Source: Oerskovia merdavium
Lineage (GTDB): Bacteria > Actinomycetota > Actinomycetes > Actinomycetales > Cellulomonadaceae
Assembly (NCBI RefSeq): GCF_014836755.1
Contig: NZ_JACSQF010000028.1
Location: 1-40,948 of the forward strand
Direction: 5' to 3'
DNA length: 40,948 nucleotides
Shown here: in pieces, positions 30,803 to 37,559 of the stretch
Layout: each line of letters begins with the position of its first letter
Position numbering within the stretch: position 1 is the stretch's first letter
Program-made: the position numbers and the translations under genes
The notes under the pieces: generated by a model
The model's input: only the letters and a program-made list of their open reading frames with translations
Database searches by the model: none
Told to the model about the DNA's origin: nothing

Positions 30803-30861
30803 CACACACCTTCTCTCTCGCGGGGCACCCATGGATTCCAAGCCGGTGGGTGCCCCTTTTT
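30785..30861 (+). ncRNA. Candidate countertranscript RNA against the repA leader
   Basis: On the plus strand ATGACC (30752) and TATCGT (30775-30780) are 17 bases apart. About 80 bases later a classical terminator follows: GGGGCACCCA (30822-30831) with TGGGTGCCCC (30847-30856), then TTTTT. This RNA would be fully antisense to the repA leader, including the leader-peptide ribosome binding site. No plus-strand gene precedes it, so the T-run needs another explanation, and a copy-number RNA is the simplest. Confidence 0.6.
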
Positions 30862-30878
30862 CATGCTGTCGAGATGAC

Positions 30879-30907
30879 ACGCTAGGCCCGATCAGAACCG
30901 GAGTCAA
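30879..30907 (-). promoter_or_regulatory. repA promoter
   Basis: Minus-strand TTGACT (30902-30907), 17 bases, TAGCGT (30879-30884). Transcription would start near 30872 and give a leader of about 70 bases before the coupled leader peptide. It is the best sigma-70-like match in this region. Confidence 0.72.
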
Positions 30908-31134
30908 CAGCCTGTTTACTTCTGCGTGTCGCGGACGCCCTTCGCGTGACCCGCCGAACCGCACTGCGGAACTAGGCCAACGTCCGACCTGAGCCCTTGG
31001 TCGTCTAGCTGCCTTGGATCGGGCTGCATCGCCGCGCCACAGGGTCCCCGTCAGCCACGCAGGAGCCTTGCTAGACGGTAGGCAGGAACCGATGCACACT
31101 GACCGTCAATACCCCTTGACCACCTGAGGATCAA

Positions 31135-31374
31135 ATGCCACTCCCCCGGACTCCAGCCACCCACACCGACGAGAGCGACGTTCGCGAGCACGCGCGCCGC
31201 GTCTCTCAGGAGATGGCTGAAGCCGAGGCGCGCATGGACGCCCTCAGGGACGAGCGCGCCGCCATCATCCGCGAGCTACGAAACGCCGGAGCGACATGGC
31301 TCAACGTGGCCGACGTCCTCGGCGTGACCAAGCAGCGCGCGCACAAGCTCGGTCGGGATCACGACATCCCCTAG
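31135..31374 (+). CDS. Small HTH protein beside the origin
   Basis: 79 aa. A charged helix (VREHARRVSQEMAEAEARMD; LRDERAAIIRELR) precedes an HTH (GATWLNVADVLGVTKQRAHK) and a short end. The plan is like that of the 96-aa protein at 24794. GAGGATCAA precedes the ATG. Its stop codon TAG lies inside the first half-site of operator array D, next to the iterons. It is divergent from repA and may regulate repA or replication. Confidence 0.75.
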   Translation: MPLPRTPATHTDESDVREHARRVSQEMAEAEARMDALRDERAAIIRELRNAGATWLNVADVLGVTKQRAHKLGRDHDIP

Positions 31375-31409
31375 CGTTTTGCTAGCAGACTGCTAGTTTA
31401 GTGCCTAGC
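31370..31409. promoter_or_regulatory. GCTAGC phased operator array D, next to the origin
   Basis: Half-sites CCTAGC (31370), GCTAGC (31381), GCTAGT (31392) and CCTAGC (31404) are spaced 11-12 bp apart. The array starts in the stop codon of the small HTH gene and ends 45 bases before the first iteron, so a bound protein could affect origin use. Confidence 0.7.
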
Positions 31410-31453
31410 GTGCGTCTCGGCGGGGTTCAGGGTGTGGATGACGCAAGTTGTCC

Positions 31454-31668
31454 ACGTGCATCTAGGGGCGCACGCGAATGACCCATGCGCGTACCACTGC
31501 CTGGGTACGTGCATTTAGGGGCGCTCTGAGCGTCTGCGCAGGTCAGGCCACGTGCATTTAGGGGCGCCGGGTGACGCGGGTCACGCCCAAACCGGGCCTA
31601 ACTGGACGTACGTCCAACTGCTGTCCACGTGCATCTTGGGGCGGGGGGGTACGTGCATTTAGGGGCGC
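31454..31668 (+). repeat. Replication origin: five iterons
   Basis: Direct repeats of ACGTGCATYTAGGGGCGC start at 31454, 31507, 31550, 31627 and 31651. The third and fifth share the full 18-bp core with the second; the fourth is ACGTGCATCTTGGGGCGG. Two are preceded by TTGTCCACG or CTGTCCACG, one base off a DnaA box (TTGTCCACA). Spacing is irregular (53, 43, 77 and 24 bases). Beside repA this is the expected RepA-binding origin. The less GC-rich stretch at 31705-31760, with two CCCCTGTAG words, may be the unwinding region. Confidence 0.88.
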
Positions 31669-32158
31669 ACCTCCCTGCATCGTTGCAGGTCAGCACGCGT
31701 TTTTGGGCCTCCCCCTGTAGTTCTATTCCCCTGTAGAAAGATCTCCAGTAGTTGTCTGGTCCGGTCCTGTGGATCGGGGGACAGAGCTCCGAGCGCAAGC
31801 GCTCGACGAAACTGCGTGCGAACCCTGGTCAGGCCCTCCAGGGCTGTCCCTGCCTCCTAGCATCCTGCTAGGTCTCGTTGAGGTACTTGGCTCGTCCCCG
31901 ACCCGTCCTGGTTCTCGAGGATGGATCGTCGCTTTGGTCTTGGCATGGGCTGAGAGACGAAAGAGCAGCCCAGACGACACGAGGGGGCTCGGGCTCGTGT
32001 ACGGCTCTCTGAGGGCTGCAAGGAGCCGCGAGCGCCGTCGGGTCGTCTGGAGGCTCTGACGGGCCCGTACGGGCTGGTGGGGGGTGTTGCCGGGGTTGTC
32101 TTGGGTTCACCCGCTGGTGGGGTTCGCTGAGGCGGCGTGGGTCGCTACGGTTCCGCTC
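31669..32158. other. Non-coding flank of the origin
   Basis: About 490 bases without a credible gene. It holds the less GC-rich 31705-31760 stretch and the palindrome CCTAGCATCCTGCTAGG (31856-31872). Before the next gene there is a weak promoter: TTCGCT, 17 bases, TACGGT at about 32146-32151, seven bases before the ATG at 32159. Confidence 0.5.
31856..31872. promoter_or_regulatory. Palindromic CTAGC site
   Basis: CCTAGCATCCTGCTAGG is a perfect inverted repeat around TCC. It uses the same CTAGC half-site as the phased arrays, but here as an inverted pair. It lies 190 bases beyond the last iteron. Confidence 0.5.
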
Positions 32159-32884
32159 ATGCGTCCCTACCCGCTGGCCCAGAGCTTGAATCCTGACTTG
32201 CCGGATGTGTTGCTGCACATGACGGGCAGGCACGGTGAGCGGCACAGCTCGTTGCTCAGTGCCATTGCGGAGATGAGTCCAGCGTCGCGGCTCGGGTCGA
32301 TCTTGGACATGCGGACCTTGTGGGCATCGAACACGTTCGATACCTGGTGCCCGGTCGTGTGCTTCACGCAGACGACGCGGCGGGCGATGGCCAGTCTCAA
32401 TGGGCGGCGGTTCGATGGTGTGGGGATCGCGTTTCATGTTCAGCCGGTGTTCGACGAGGGCGGGGGGCCCGCGCTCTACGTTCGTGGTGACGAGTACGAC
32501 GAGCTCCACGGGAGTCCCACGCTCTCGGTTCAGGCGCGCTCTCGGATGGTGAGGTACTGGCCTGGCGCTCGTCCGGCGCAAGACACCGATCCACCTTTGC
32601 CGCGGAGCCTGAGTGGGATCAGCGAGTGGCTCCACGAGCGGGAGTGGCGGCTGCCGCGCCCAGCGTCGGTGACGGGGGATTGGGGGTGGAAGTTCCAACC
32701 AGAACACGTCGCGTTTGTGCTCGTGCCCAACGCGACCGTCCTTCAAGAGCTGATCACCGATCTAGGCCAACGGCGGGCAGCAAACGGTACCGATCACACC
32801 TGGCTCAAGGGTGTACCTGTGGCGTCCATCGTCGGGTCGGAGTGGGTGTTCAAAGAGGGGTTGGACGTCGCGGCTTGGACGTGA
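32159..32884 (+). CDS. AbiGi-like candidate abortive-infection protein
   Basis: 241 aa from ATG 32159, probably a leaderless transcript since no ribosome binding site is seen. Visible blocks are DVLLHMTGRHGERHSSLLSA, CPVVCFTQTTRRAM, FDGVGIAFHVQPVF with GGPALYVRG, and SEWLHEREWRLP. A V-CFT segment, a G-GI-F segment, a P-LYV segment and a late EREWR are the landmarks of AbiGi-type proteins. No TM or signal peptide. The gene stands alone between the origin and the second RNA element, in the position of an accessory defence gene. The family call is from motif memory and should be checked. Confidence 0.55.
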   Translation: MRPYPLAQSLNPDLPDVLLHMTGRHGERHSSLLSAIAEMSPASRLGSILDMRTLWASNTFDTWCPVVCFTQTTRRAMASLNGRRFDGVGIAFHVQPVFDEGGGPALYVRGDEYDELHGSPTLSVQARSRMVRYWPGARPAQDTDPPLPRSLSGISEWLHEREWRLPRPASVTGDWGWKFQPEHVAFVLVPNATVLQELITDLGQRRAANGTDHTWLKGVPVASIVGSEWVFKEGLDVAAWT

Positions 32885-32908
32885 GTTCGGAGTTCTGGGG
32901 GTCTCTGT

Positions 32909-32967
32909 TTGACTCCCCTGGGTACGCTAGCCGCACTGCATCGACGTAGGAGTAAGCGGGTGCGGCT
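32909..32967 (+). ncRNA. Candidate structured RNA element, copy 2
   Basis: TTGACT (32909), eight bases, TACGCT (32923), then stem AGCCGCAC (32929-32936) with GTGCGGCT (32960-32967) and loop TGCATCGACGTAGGAGTAAG plus CGG. Compared with copy 1 at 24702, the stem differs at three positions and each change is matched in the other arm; the loop differs at two of 23 bases. Downstream, a TCGTCTTC word is also shared. It lies between convergent genes (AbiGi-like and GNAT). Confidence 0.6.
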
Positions 32968-32986
32968 GGCTTGCCCTGGTTCGTCT

Positions 32987-33715
32987 TCACCTCGATGGTG
33001 TGGGGCTCGTGGGCTGGGCTCGAACGGTCCAGGGGCTCGGGCCGAGAGTGCGCGCGAAGTAGCGTGCGCCGGGGGTGGGTGTGATGCTCCACTGTCTGCC
33101 TGCGACCCCGAGTAGGAGCGCCTCTCCGGGCGTGAAGACCTCGAAGCCTTGCGACTCGTAGAAGCGTTCTAGCTCGACGTCCTGTGCGTCGCACTGACCG
33201 TGCATGAGCCGGAACCCGCCCGTCGTGAACAGCCCCCGGGTTCGCCTCAGGAGTGCGGCGCCGATGCCCTGGCCCTGGTGTGAGGGCAGCACCGCGAGTG
33301 TGTGGAGCTGGGTCGCGGCGAGCATGAGCCCGACACCGTGTTTCGCCGTCGCGGGGTCCTCGGAGTAGGCGAGCTCTGCGAGGTCTGGGGGCGGGCCGAA
33401 GTCGGCCATCGCGACGACGCTCCCGTCCTCGGCCTGGGCCACCAGGAGGCCGTGCAAGCCCCACACGAGGCTTTCCAGGTAGGGCGCCTGGGTAGCGCGA
33501 GCTCGGAGCCCCTGGGCACCTGTTCGTGGGATGTCGACGAGGAACGCCGAGAAGACCGGATCGTTCATGAACTCGGGTATCGGCGCCGCGGTCCCCGCGA
33601 CCTCGCACAGCTCGGTGATGCGGGCGAAGCTGTCGGTGGGCCGGTAGAACCGGATGGTGGTCTGGGCCGGGCCGCTCACCCCGCGAACGAGCCTGGGCAG
33701 GTTGGTCTCAGGCAC
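32987..33715 (-). CDS. GNAT-family N-acetyltransferase 1
   Basis: 242 aa, GTG start. The C-terminal GNAT domain shows the acetyl-CoA loop LAVLPSHQGQGIGAALLRR followed by FTTGGFRLMHGQCDAQDVEL and FYESQGFEVF. The N-terminal 80 residues (TTIRFYRPTDSFARITELCE) belong to the same fold family with an extension. It is a paralogue of the next gene, with the same starting motif (V-x-G-x-A-Q-x-TIRF) and the same C-terminal layout. Substrate unknown. Possible roles are detoxification, modification of a macromolecule or a toxin; no antitoxin is seen next to it. Confidence 0.82.
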   Translation of the reverse strand: MPETNLPRLVRGVSGPAQTTIRFYRPTDSFARITELCEVAGTAAPIPEFMNDPVFSAFLVDIPRTGAQGLRARATQAPYLESLVWGLHGLLVAQAEDGSVVAMADFGPPPDLAELAYSEDPATAKHGVGLMLAATQLHTLAVLPSHQGQGIGAALLRRTRGLFTTGGFRLMHGQCDAQDVELERFYESQGFEVFTPGEALLLGVAGRQWSITPTPGARYFARTLGPSPWTVRAQPTSPTPSR

Positions 33716-33824
33716 AGCGACTCACTTTCGACGATGAGCGGACGGGAACTCGGAGCGTAGGCCCGCGTGGCCCGGGCCGTGAACCAGGCCCGGCCCACGC
33801 GGCCCACGGCCCGGGCCGTGGGGC

Positions 33825-34571
33825 CTAGCCGCCGAGAATGTACCTGGCGTCCTTGGCCCGCAGCGGCAACGTGTAGCTGGGGCGCAGCGACCGGGCGAAG
33901 GTGCGTTCTCCCTCGGGCGGATATATGGCGTAGGGGTCCCCGATGAGAAGTCCCATGCGTAGGGCGTCGTTGGGCCCGAAGACCTCGAAGCCGCGCGCGG
34001 TGTAGAAGCGCTCGAGGTCGGCGTCATCGGCCTTGCAGTCGCCATAGAAGATCGTGAACCCCCCGGCTGTGTAGAGCTCTCGTGCTTGCTTGACCAGGGA
34101 TGCGCCGATCCCCCGGCCCTGGGCTTCGGTGGCCACGGCTAGGGCGTTGAGTCGGGCGATGCGCGGTATGAGGGTGGCCGCGAGGCGTTGCTCGTCGTGG
34201 CTGCCGGTGACGGTCAGGGTCAGAAGCTCGCTCGGCGGGCTCAGGAGCGCCAGCCCGACGAGCCCCCCGTCCGCGTCCTCAGCGACGAGAGCACCTGATG
34301 CGCCCAGGTGGGCCTGTAGAACCCCCAGGCCCGGGGTGTCGAGGAACCTGCGGAAGCCGACCGGCCCGGTGCTGTGGAAGTTCTGGAGCGCGGCGCCGGT
34401 GGTGAAGAGGTCTCGAAGTGCGTCCGGCTCCGGCACCTCACCGTCGATGAGCTCGTGCAACTCGCTGAGCCGGGCCTGGTCATCGGTGGGCCGCATGAAC
34501 CGGATGGTGACCTGGGCCGACCCGCGCACACGCACGCCCCGGGCCAGGTCAGGGGACTTCTTGGGGGGCAT
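33825..34571 (-). CDS. GNAT-family N-acetyltransferase 2
   Basis: 248 aa. The acetyl-CoA loop is LAVATEAQGRGIGASLVKQ, followed by YTAGGFTIFYGDCKADDADL and FYTARGFEVFGPNDAL. The N-terminus (VRVRGSAQVTIRFMRPTDDQ) parallels GNAT 1, and the C-terminal RTFARSLRPSY matches its ARYFARTLGPS. ATG 34571 follows GAGAGAGCG. The pair clearly arose by duplication but has diverged well, so the two probably act on different substrates or as a heteromer. A GCCCGGGCC-rich spacer of 109 bases separates them. Confidence 0.83.
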   Translation of the reverse strand: MPPKKSPDLARGVRVRGSAQVTIRFMRPTDDQARLSELHELIDGEVPEPDALRDLFTTGAALQNFHSTGPVGFRRFLDTPGLGVLQAHLGASGALVAEDADGGLVGLALLSPPSELLTLTVTGSHDEQRLAATLIPRIARLNALAVATEAQGRGIGASLVKQARELYTAGGFTIFYGDCKADDADLERFYTARGFEVFGPNDALRMGLLIGDPYAIYPPEGERTFARSLRPSYTLPLRAKDARYILGG

Positions 34572-34907
34572 CGTCGCTCTCTCTCGACCAGGGGCCGGCG
34601 CGGGCCGGCTAGTGGCTGGCTAGGTACTCGGAGGCTAGTCCGGCCCGCCCCGGCCCGGACCTCGTGGCCCGGGTGAACCACGGCTCGGCCCAGCCCGGGC
34701 CACCTGAGCCGGGCCAGGCCGCGAGCGTCGTCGAGTCCGGCCCAGGACGGCAGGACGGCAGGACGGCCCGGTTCAGGGCGTCGATGGGCAAGGCCCCCAC
34801 GGTTCGCCGCGGGGGCCTTTCGTGCGTCCTGGCCCGGTGCACCGTGGGCCGAAGCGTGCCGTTGGGAGAACCGGCCCGGCGCTCGCGGCCCGGGCCGTGG
34901 GCCGGGG
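34572..34907. other. GC-rich intergenic region
   Basis: About 335 bases dense in GGCCC/GGGCC words, with a tandem CAGGACGG near 34745-34765 and the hairpin at 34790-34819. No gene is credible. Confidence 0.5.
34790..34819 (+). terminator. Hairpin terminator
   Basis: AAGGCCCCCACGG pairs with CCGCGGGGGCCTT around TTCG with one mismatch; a short T-run follows on the plus strand. It may insulate the small-gene series from upstream read-through. Confidence 0.65.
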
Positions 34908-34971
34908 TTGTGCGGCCCGGTTCCCGTGTGTACTCTGAACTTGCTAGCACATGCTAGCAACTTGCTAGCAG
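34908..34971 (+). promoter_or_regulatory. Promoter and GCTAGC array F
   Basis: TTGTGC (34908), 17 bases, TACTCT (34931-34936). GCTAGC half-sites follow at 34943, 34953 and 34964, that is 10 and 11 bp apart, covering the expected transcription start. The DUF6573 start is at 34989. Confidence 0.78.
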
Positions 34972-34988
34972 TACCGAAGGGGAACGAC

Positions 34989-35387
34989 ATGGACGACATG
35001 ATGACCGAGATTTTCGGCCCGGTGATCCACGGCTACAGCCGCGAGAAGGCCCTGCGGGACGGCGAACTCGTCGACGTCGGGGACGACCTCGCCCGCGAGG
35101 TGACCCGCCAGTTCCCGCTCGCGCTCACCCGGGCCGCGCACGAGGAAGCCGTGGCCTGGAACCACGGCCCGCACCAGGACGAGACCGGACGGCTCCGGGA
35201 CGTCCTGCACATGGCCCGGCGCTCGATGCTCACCAACCCGGGCCGCGAGCGCGCCGACTTCCGCGTCCTGCGGGTGCCCAACCGGCCCGGGGCGACGCGG
35301 GCGCTGGCCCTGACGCTCTCGGTCGTGATCGGCCCCGGCGACGACGGGAACCCCGTCATCACGGTGATGCTCCCCGACGAGGACTGA
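34989..35387 (+). CDS. DUF6573-family protein
   Basis: 132 aa from ATG 34989 after GAAGGGGAACGAC. The conserved order is FGPVIHGYSREKALRDGELV, DLAREVTRQFPLALTRAAH, HQDETGRLRDVLHMA, DFRVLRVPNRPG and PVITVMLPDED. DUF6573 proteins are frequent on actinobacterial plasmids and phages; their function is not known to me. A dead paralogue lies at 560-2035. This intact copy heads the plus-strand series of small genes under operator array F. Confidence 0.85.
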   Translation: MDDMMTEIFGPVIHGYSREKALRDGELVDVGDDLAREVTRQFPLALTRAAHEEAVAWNHGPHQDETGRLRDVLHMARRSMLTNPGRERADFRVLRVPNRPGATRALALTLSVVIGPGDDGNPVITVMLPDED

Positions 35388-35450
35388 CCACCAACCACCC
35401 CGGGTGCCCAGCGCGAGCGGGGCACCCACCCACCGGTAAGGAGAACGACC

Positions 35451-35777
35451 GTGAGCGACAACTACCAGGACCTGCCCATCGAGAACCTGACCTACCTGGA
35501 CGGGTGGCTCAACCTCGCCTACGAGCGCCGACGCCAGGGCCTGCCCGGGCTCGACGCATCCGTGCGGCCCAACCCGAACGGCCCGGGCGTCGTGGTCCGG
35601 GTCTACTCCCCCGCCGACGTCGAGGAAACCCGCGCCCTGATCGCCGCGGCCCAGGACACCCGCGCGCGGGCCATCGAGAACCGCGCGGCCCGGGCCGTGG
35701 AGGGCGAGCCCGCCCCCACCCCGCGCTGGGCCGGACCCACCCCCGCCCGGCGCCTGCGAGCCGCGAGCCGCCGCTGA
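35451..35777 (+). CDS. Small hypothetical protein after DUF6573
   Basis: 108 aa, GTG start after AAGGAGAACGACC. It begins YQDLPIENLTYLDGWLNLAY with a helical first half. A segment VVVRVYSPADVEETRALIAA follows, then a basic Arg/Ala-rich tail (RRLRAASRR). A small hairpin (35402-35427) separates it from the DUF6573 stop. No family is recognised; cotranscription with DUF6573 is likely. Confidence 0.65.
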   Translation: MSDNYQDLPIENLTYLDGWLNLAYERRRQGLPGLDASVRPNPNGPGVVVRVYSPADVEETRALIAAAQDTRARAIENRAARAVEGEPAPTPRWAGPTPARRLRAASRR

Positions 35778-35828
35778 CCCGGCCCACGGGCCAACGGCCC
35801 GGCCCGCATCCGGGCCAGCGGCCCACAC

Positions 35829-35861
35829 AAGACCCCCCGGGGAACGTCCCCGGGGGGTCTT
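35829..35861 (+). terminator. 14-bp hairpin terminator
   Basis: AAGACCCCCCGGGG (35829-35842) pairs perfectly with 35848-35861 around AACGT. Ends the transcript of the DUF6573 pair. Confidence 0.85.
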
Positions 35862-36018
35862 CTCGCGCTCGAGCTCGAAGCCGCGAGCGCCGACCAACAC
35901 CCCCGCCCTGGCCCGCACCGGCCCGGCCCACCGACCCACGGCCCAGCCCCGGCGCCAGCGGCCCGGGCCGTGGGTCGGGCGTGGCCCGGGCCGGGAGGAA
36001 ACACGTCCGCGCGTGAGG

Positions 36019-36081
36019 TTGTGCTAGCAATGGCTAGCGTGTAACTTCGTACTTGCTAGCAAACCGCTAGCGCTTGCTAGT
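36019..36081 (+). promoter_or_regulatory. Promoter and GCTAGC array G
   Basis: TTGTGC (36019), 17 bases, TAACTT (36042-36047). Half-sites GCTAGC lie at 36023, 36033, 36055 and 36066, with GCTAGT at 36076, spaced 10-11 bp or about two turns apart. It is the largest array, with sites in the spacer as well as downstream. Confidence 0.8.
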
Positions 36082-36097
36082 CAAAGGGGAATCTGAC

Positions 36098-36334
36098 ATG
36101 CGCAAGACCCGTTCCGTCCTGGCCTTCTGCCGACGTTCCGACCTCGAGCTGTTCGTGGCGATCAACGGCGACACCGCCCCCGCCGAGCGCGACAAGGCCC
36201 GCCGCAACGTGCTCATCGACCCGCGTACCGGCCTGACGTCCCACGGCGAGGGCGCGGGCGCCCCGGACGTGGCCCACCGCCTGCGGGCCGAGTCCCACGC
36301 CGTGCGCGTCGAGCGACTGACCCGCTCGGCCTGA
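36098..36334 (+). CDS. Small hypothetical protein
   Basis: 78 aa from ATG 36098 after AAAGGGGAATCTGAC. It contains RKTRSVLAFCRRSDLELFVA and RNVLIDPRTGLTSHGEG and is basic overall. No TM or known domain. It is directly under array G. An inverted repeat GCTGGCCCA/TGGGCCAGC (36343-36362) follows its stop. Confidence 0.62.
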   Translation: MRKTRSVLAFCRRSDLELFVAINGDTAPAERDKARRNVLIDPRTGLTSHGEGAGAPDVAHRLRAESHAVRVERLTRSA

Positions 36335-36442
36335 GCCCGCCCGCTGGCCCACCTGGGCCAGCGACTCGCGGCCCAGGCGGGCCGCACCCGAACAGCCCGG
36401 CCCGGCGCCACGCGCCAGCCCCAGAACACCAGGAGATGAGTC

Positions 36443-37546
36443 ATGGCGAACACCGCCACCGCCGCCCCGGCCCGCAAGGGCCTGCGAGCTCGGTTCACCC
36501 ACAAGCGGCCCACCGACGCCGCGAGCGCCGAGGACTTCGGTCCCGAGTACTACGGCAAGCCCCCGCGCCCCTGGCCCGTGGTCCTGCTGGCCCTGCCCGC
36601 CTACGTCGCGATCTGGGGCGGATGGGTCGAGCTCGGGAGGATGTGCGGGTTCGGCCCGGTCAATCTCCTTCCCGGGATCGGTGACGGGCTCGTCGTCGAC
36701 CTGGCGATCACGCTCCCGTTCGGCATGGAGGTCTACGCCGCCTATGCCATGAGTACCTGGCTGTCCAAGAAGCCGGTCCACCCCACGGCGCGGAAGTTCG
36801 CCATGTGGTCGTCCATCGCGGCCCTGGTCCTGGGCTCGCTCGGCCAGGTGGCCTACCACCTGCTCGTCGCGTTCGGAATCACGGTCGCCCCGTGGGGGGT
36901 CGTGGTCGCGGTGGCCTGCCTGCCGGTTGCCGTCGTCGGGATGGGCGCCGCACTGGCCCACCTGCGCACCGGCCACGGCCCGGCCCGGCCCGCCGCTCCC
37001 CCGGCCCCTGCCGCACCCGAGGCGTCCCCCGCCGAGCCTGTCCCGGCCCCGACGCCCGTCGTCGAGCTCGAGCCCGTCCCGGTCGTCTACTCCCCCACCG
37101 AGCCTGTCCCGGCCCCGACGCCCGTCGTCGAGCTCGAGCCCGTCCCGGTCGTCTACTCCCCCACCGAGCCCGTCCCGGCCCCGGTGCCCGTCCCGGTCAT
37201 CGTCGACGAGGCCCCCGAGCTCGAGCCCGCCACGGTGGCCCGCCCGACCCGTCCCGCCGCGGCAGCCACCGACCCCGCCAGCCCGGCCCGCGTGACCCGC
37301 GTAGGCCGCACCCCCCGCACCCGCCAGGAGGCCATCGCAGCCCGCAACGCCCTCATCTACGAATGGGCCAAGAACCCGGCCATGTCCCACCGGGACATCG
37401 AGCGAGAGACCGGCATCCCCAAGGCGACCGTGACCCGCGTCCTGGCAGCCAAGAAGCGCGAGGACGAGGCCCAGGAGCCCCAGGCCCCCCAGGCGCTCGC
37501 AGAGCCCGCCGAGCGCGCCTTCACGGGCGAGCTTCTGACCGTCTGA
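36443..37546 (+). CDS. Spd/DUF2637-like membrane protein with tandem repeats and HTH tail
   Basis: 367 aa. Four TM segments lie in residues about 45-170 (WPVVLLALPAYVAIWGGWVE; GIGDGLVVDLAITLPFGMEV; SSIAALVLGSLGQVAYHLLV; GVVVAVACLPVAVVGMGAAL), resembling DUF2637/Spd spread proteins of actinomycete plasmids. A Pro/Val/Glu-rich linker contains a 22-residue unit repeated twice plus a partial third. The C-terminus has an HTH (KNPAMSHRDIERETGIPKAT). ATG 36443 follows CCAGGAGATGAGTC. It may link the membrane to plasmid DNA during spread or partition. Confidence 0.78.
   Translation: MANTATAAPARKGLRARFTHKRPTDAASAEDFGPEYYGKPPRPWPVVLLALPAYVAIWGGWVELGRMCGFGPVNLLPGIGDGLVVDLAITLPFGMEVYAAYAMSTWLSKKPVHPTARKFAMWSSIAALVLGSLGQVAYHLLVAFGITVAPWGVVVAVACLPVAVVGMGAALAHLRTGHGPARPAAPPAPAAPEASPAEPVPAPTPVVELEPVPVVYSPTEPVPAPTPVVELEPVPVVYSPTEPVPAPVPVPVIVDEAPELEPATVARPTRPAAAATDPASPARVTRVGRTPRTRQEAIAARNALIYEWAKNPAMSHRDIERETGIPKATVTRVLAAKKREDEAQEPQAPQALAEPAERAFTGELLTV
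37034..37180 (+). repeat. 66-bp tandem repeat, 2.2 copies
   Basis: Units start at 37034, 37100 and 37166 (partial). The first two are identical over 66 bases and encode EPVPAPTPVVELEPVPVVYS plus PT. Identity at third codon positions indicates a recent duplication. Confidence 0.9.
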
Positions 37547-37559
37547 CGCGCCCCTCAGC

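Noticed and set aside
31454-31668. Iterons considered as a CRISPR array
   Set aside because: Repeats are 18 bp, unevenly spaced by 6-59 bases, not palindromic, and lie beside repA without cas genes.
34790-34819. Considered as an attenuator of the DUF6573 operon
   Set aside because: It lies upstream of the promoter boxes at 34908-34936, so it is outside the transcript.
35504-36030. Long Pro/Arg-rich frames on both strands of 35.5-36.0 kb
   Set aside because: Low-complexity products of the GGCCCGGG-rich composition; the GTG-started 108-aa gene has a proper ribosome site instead.
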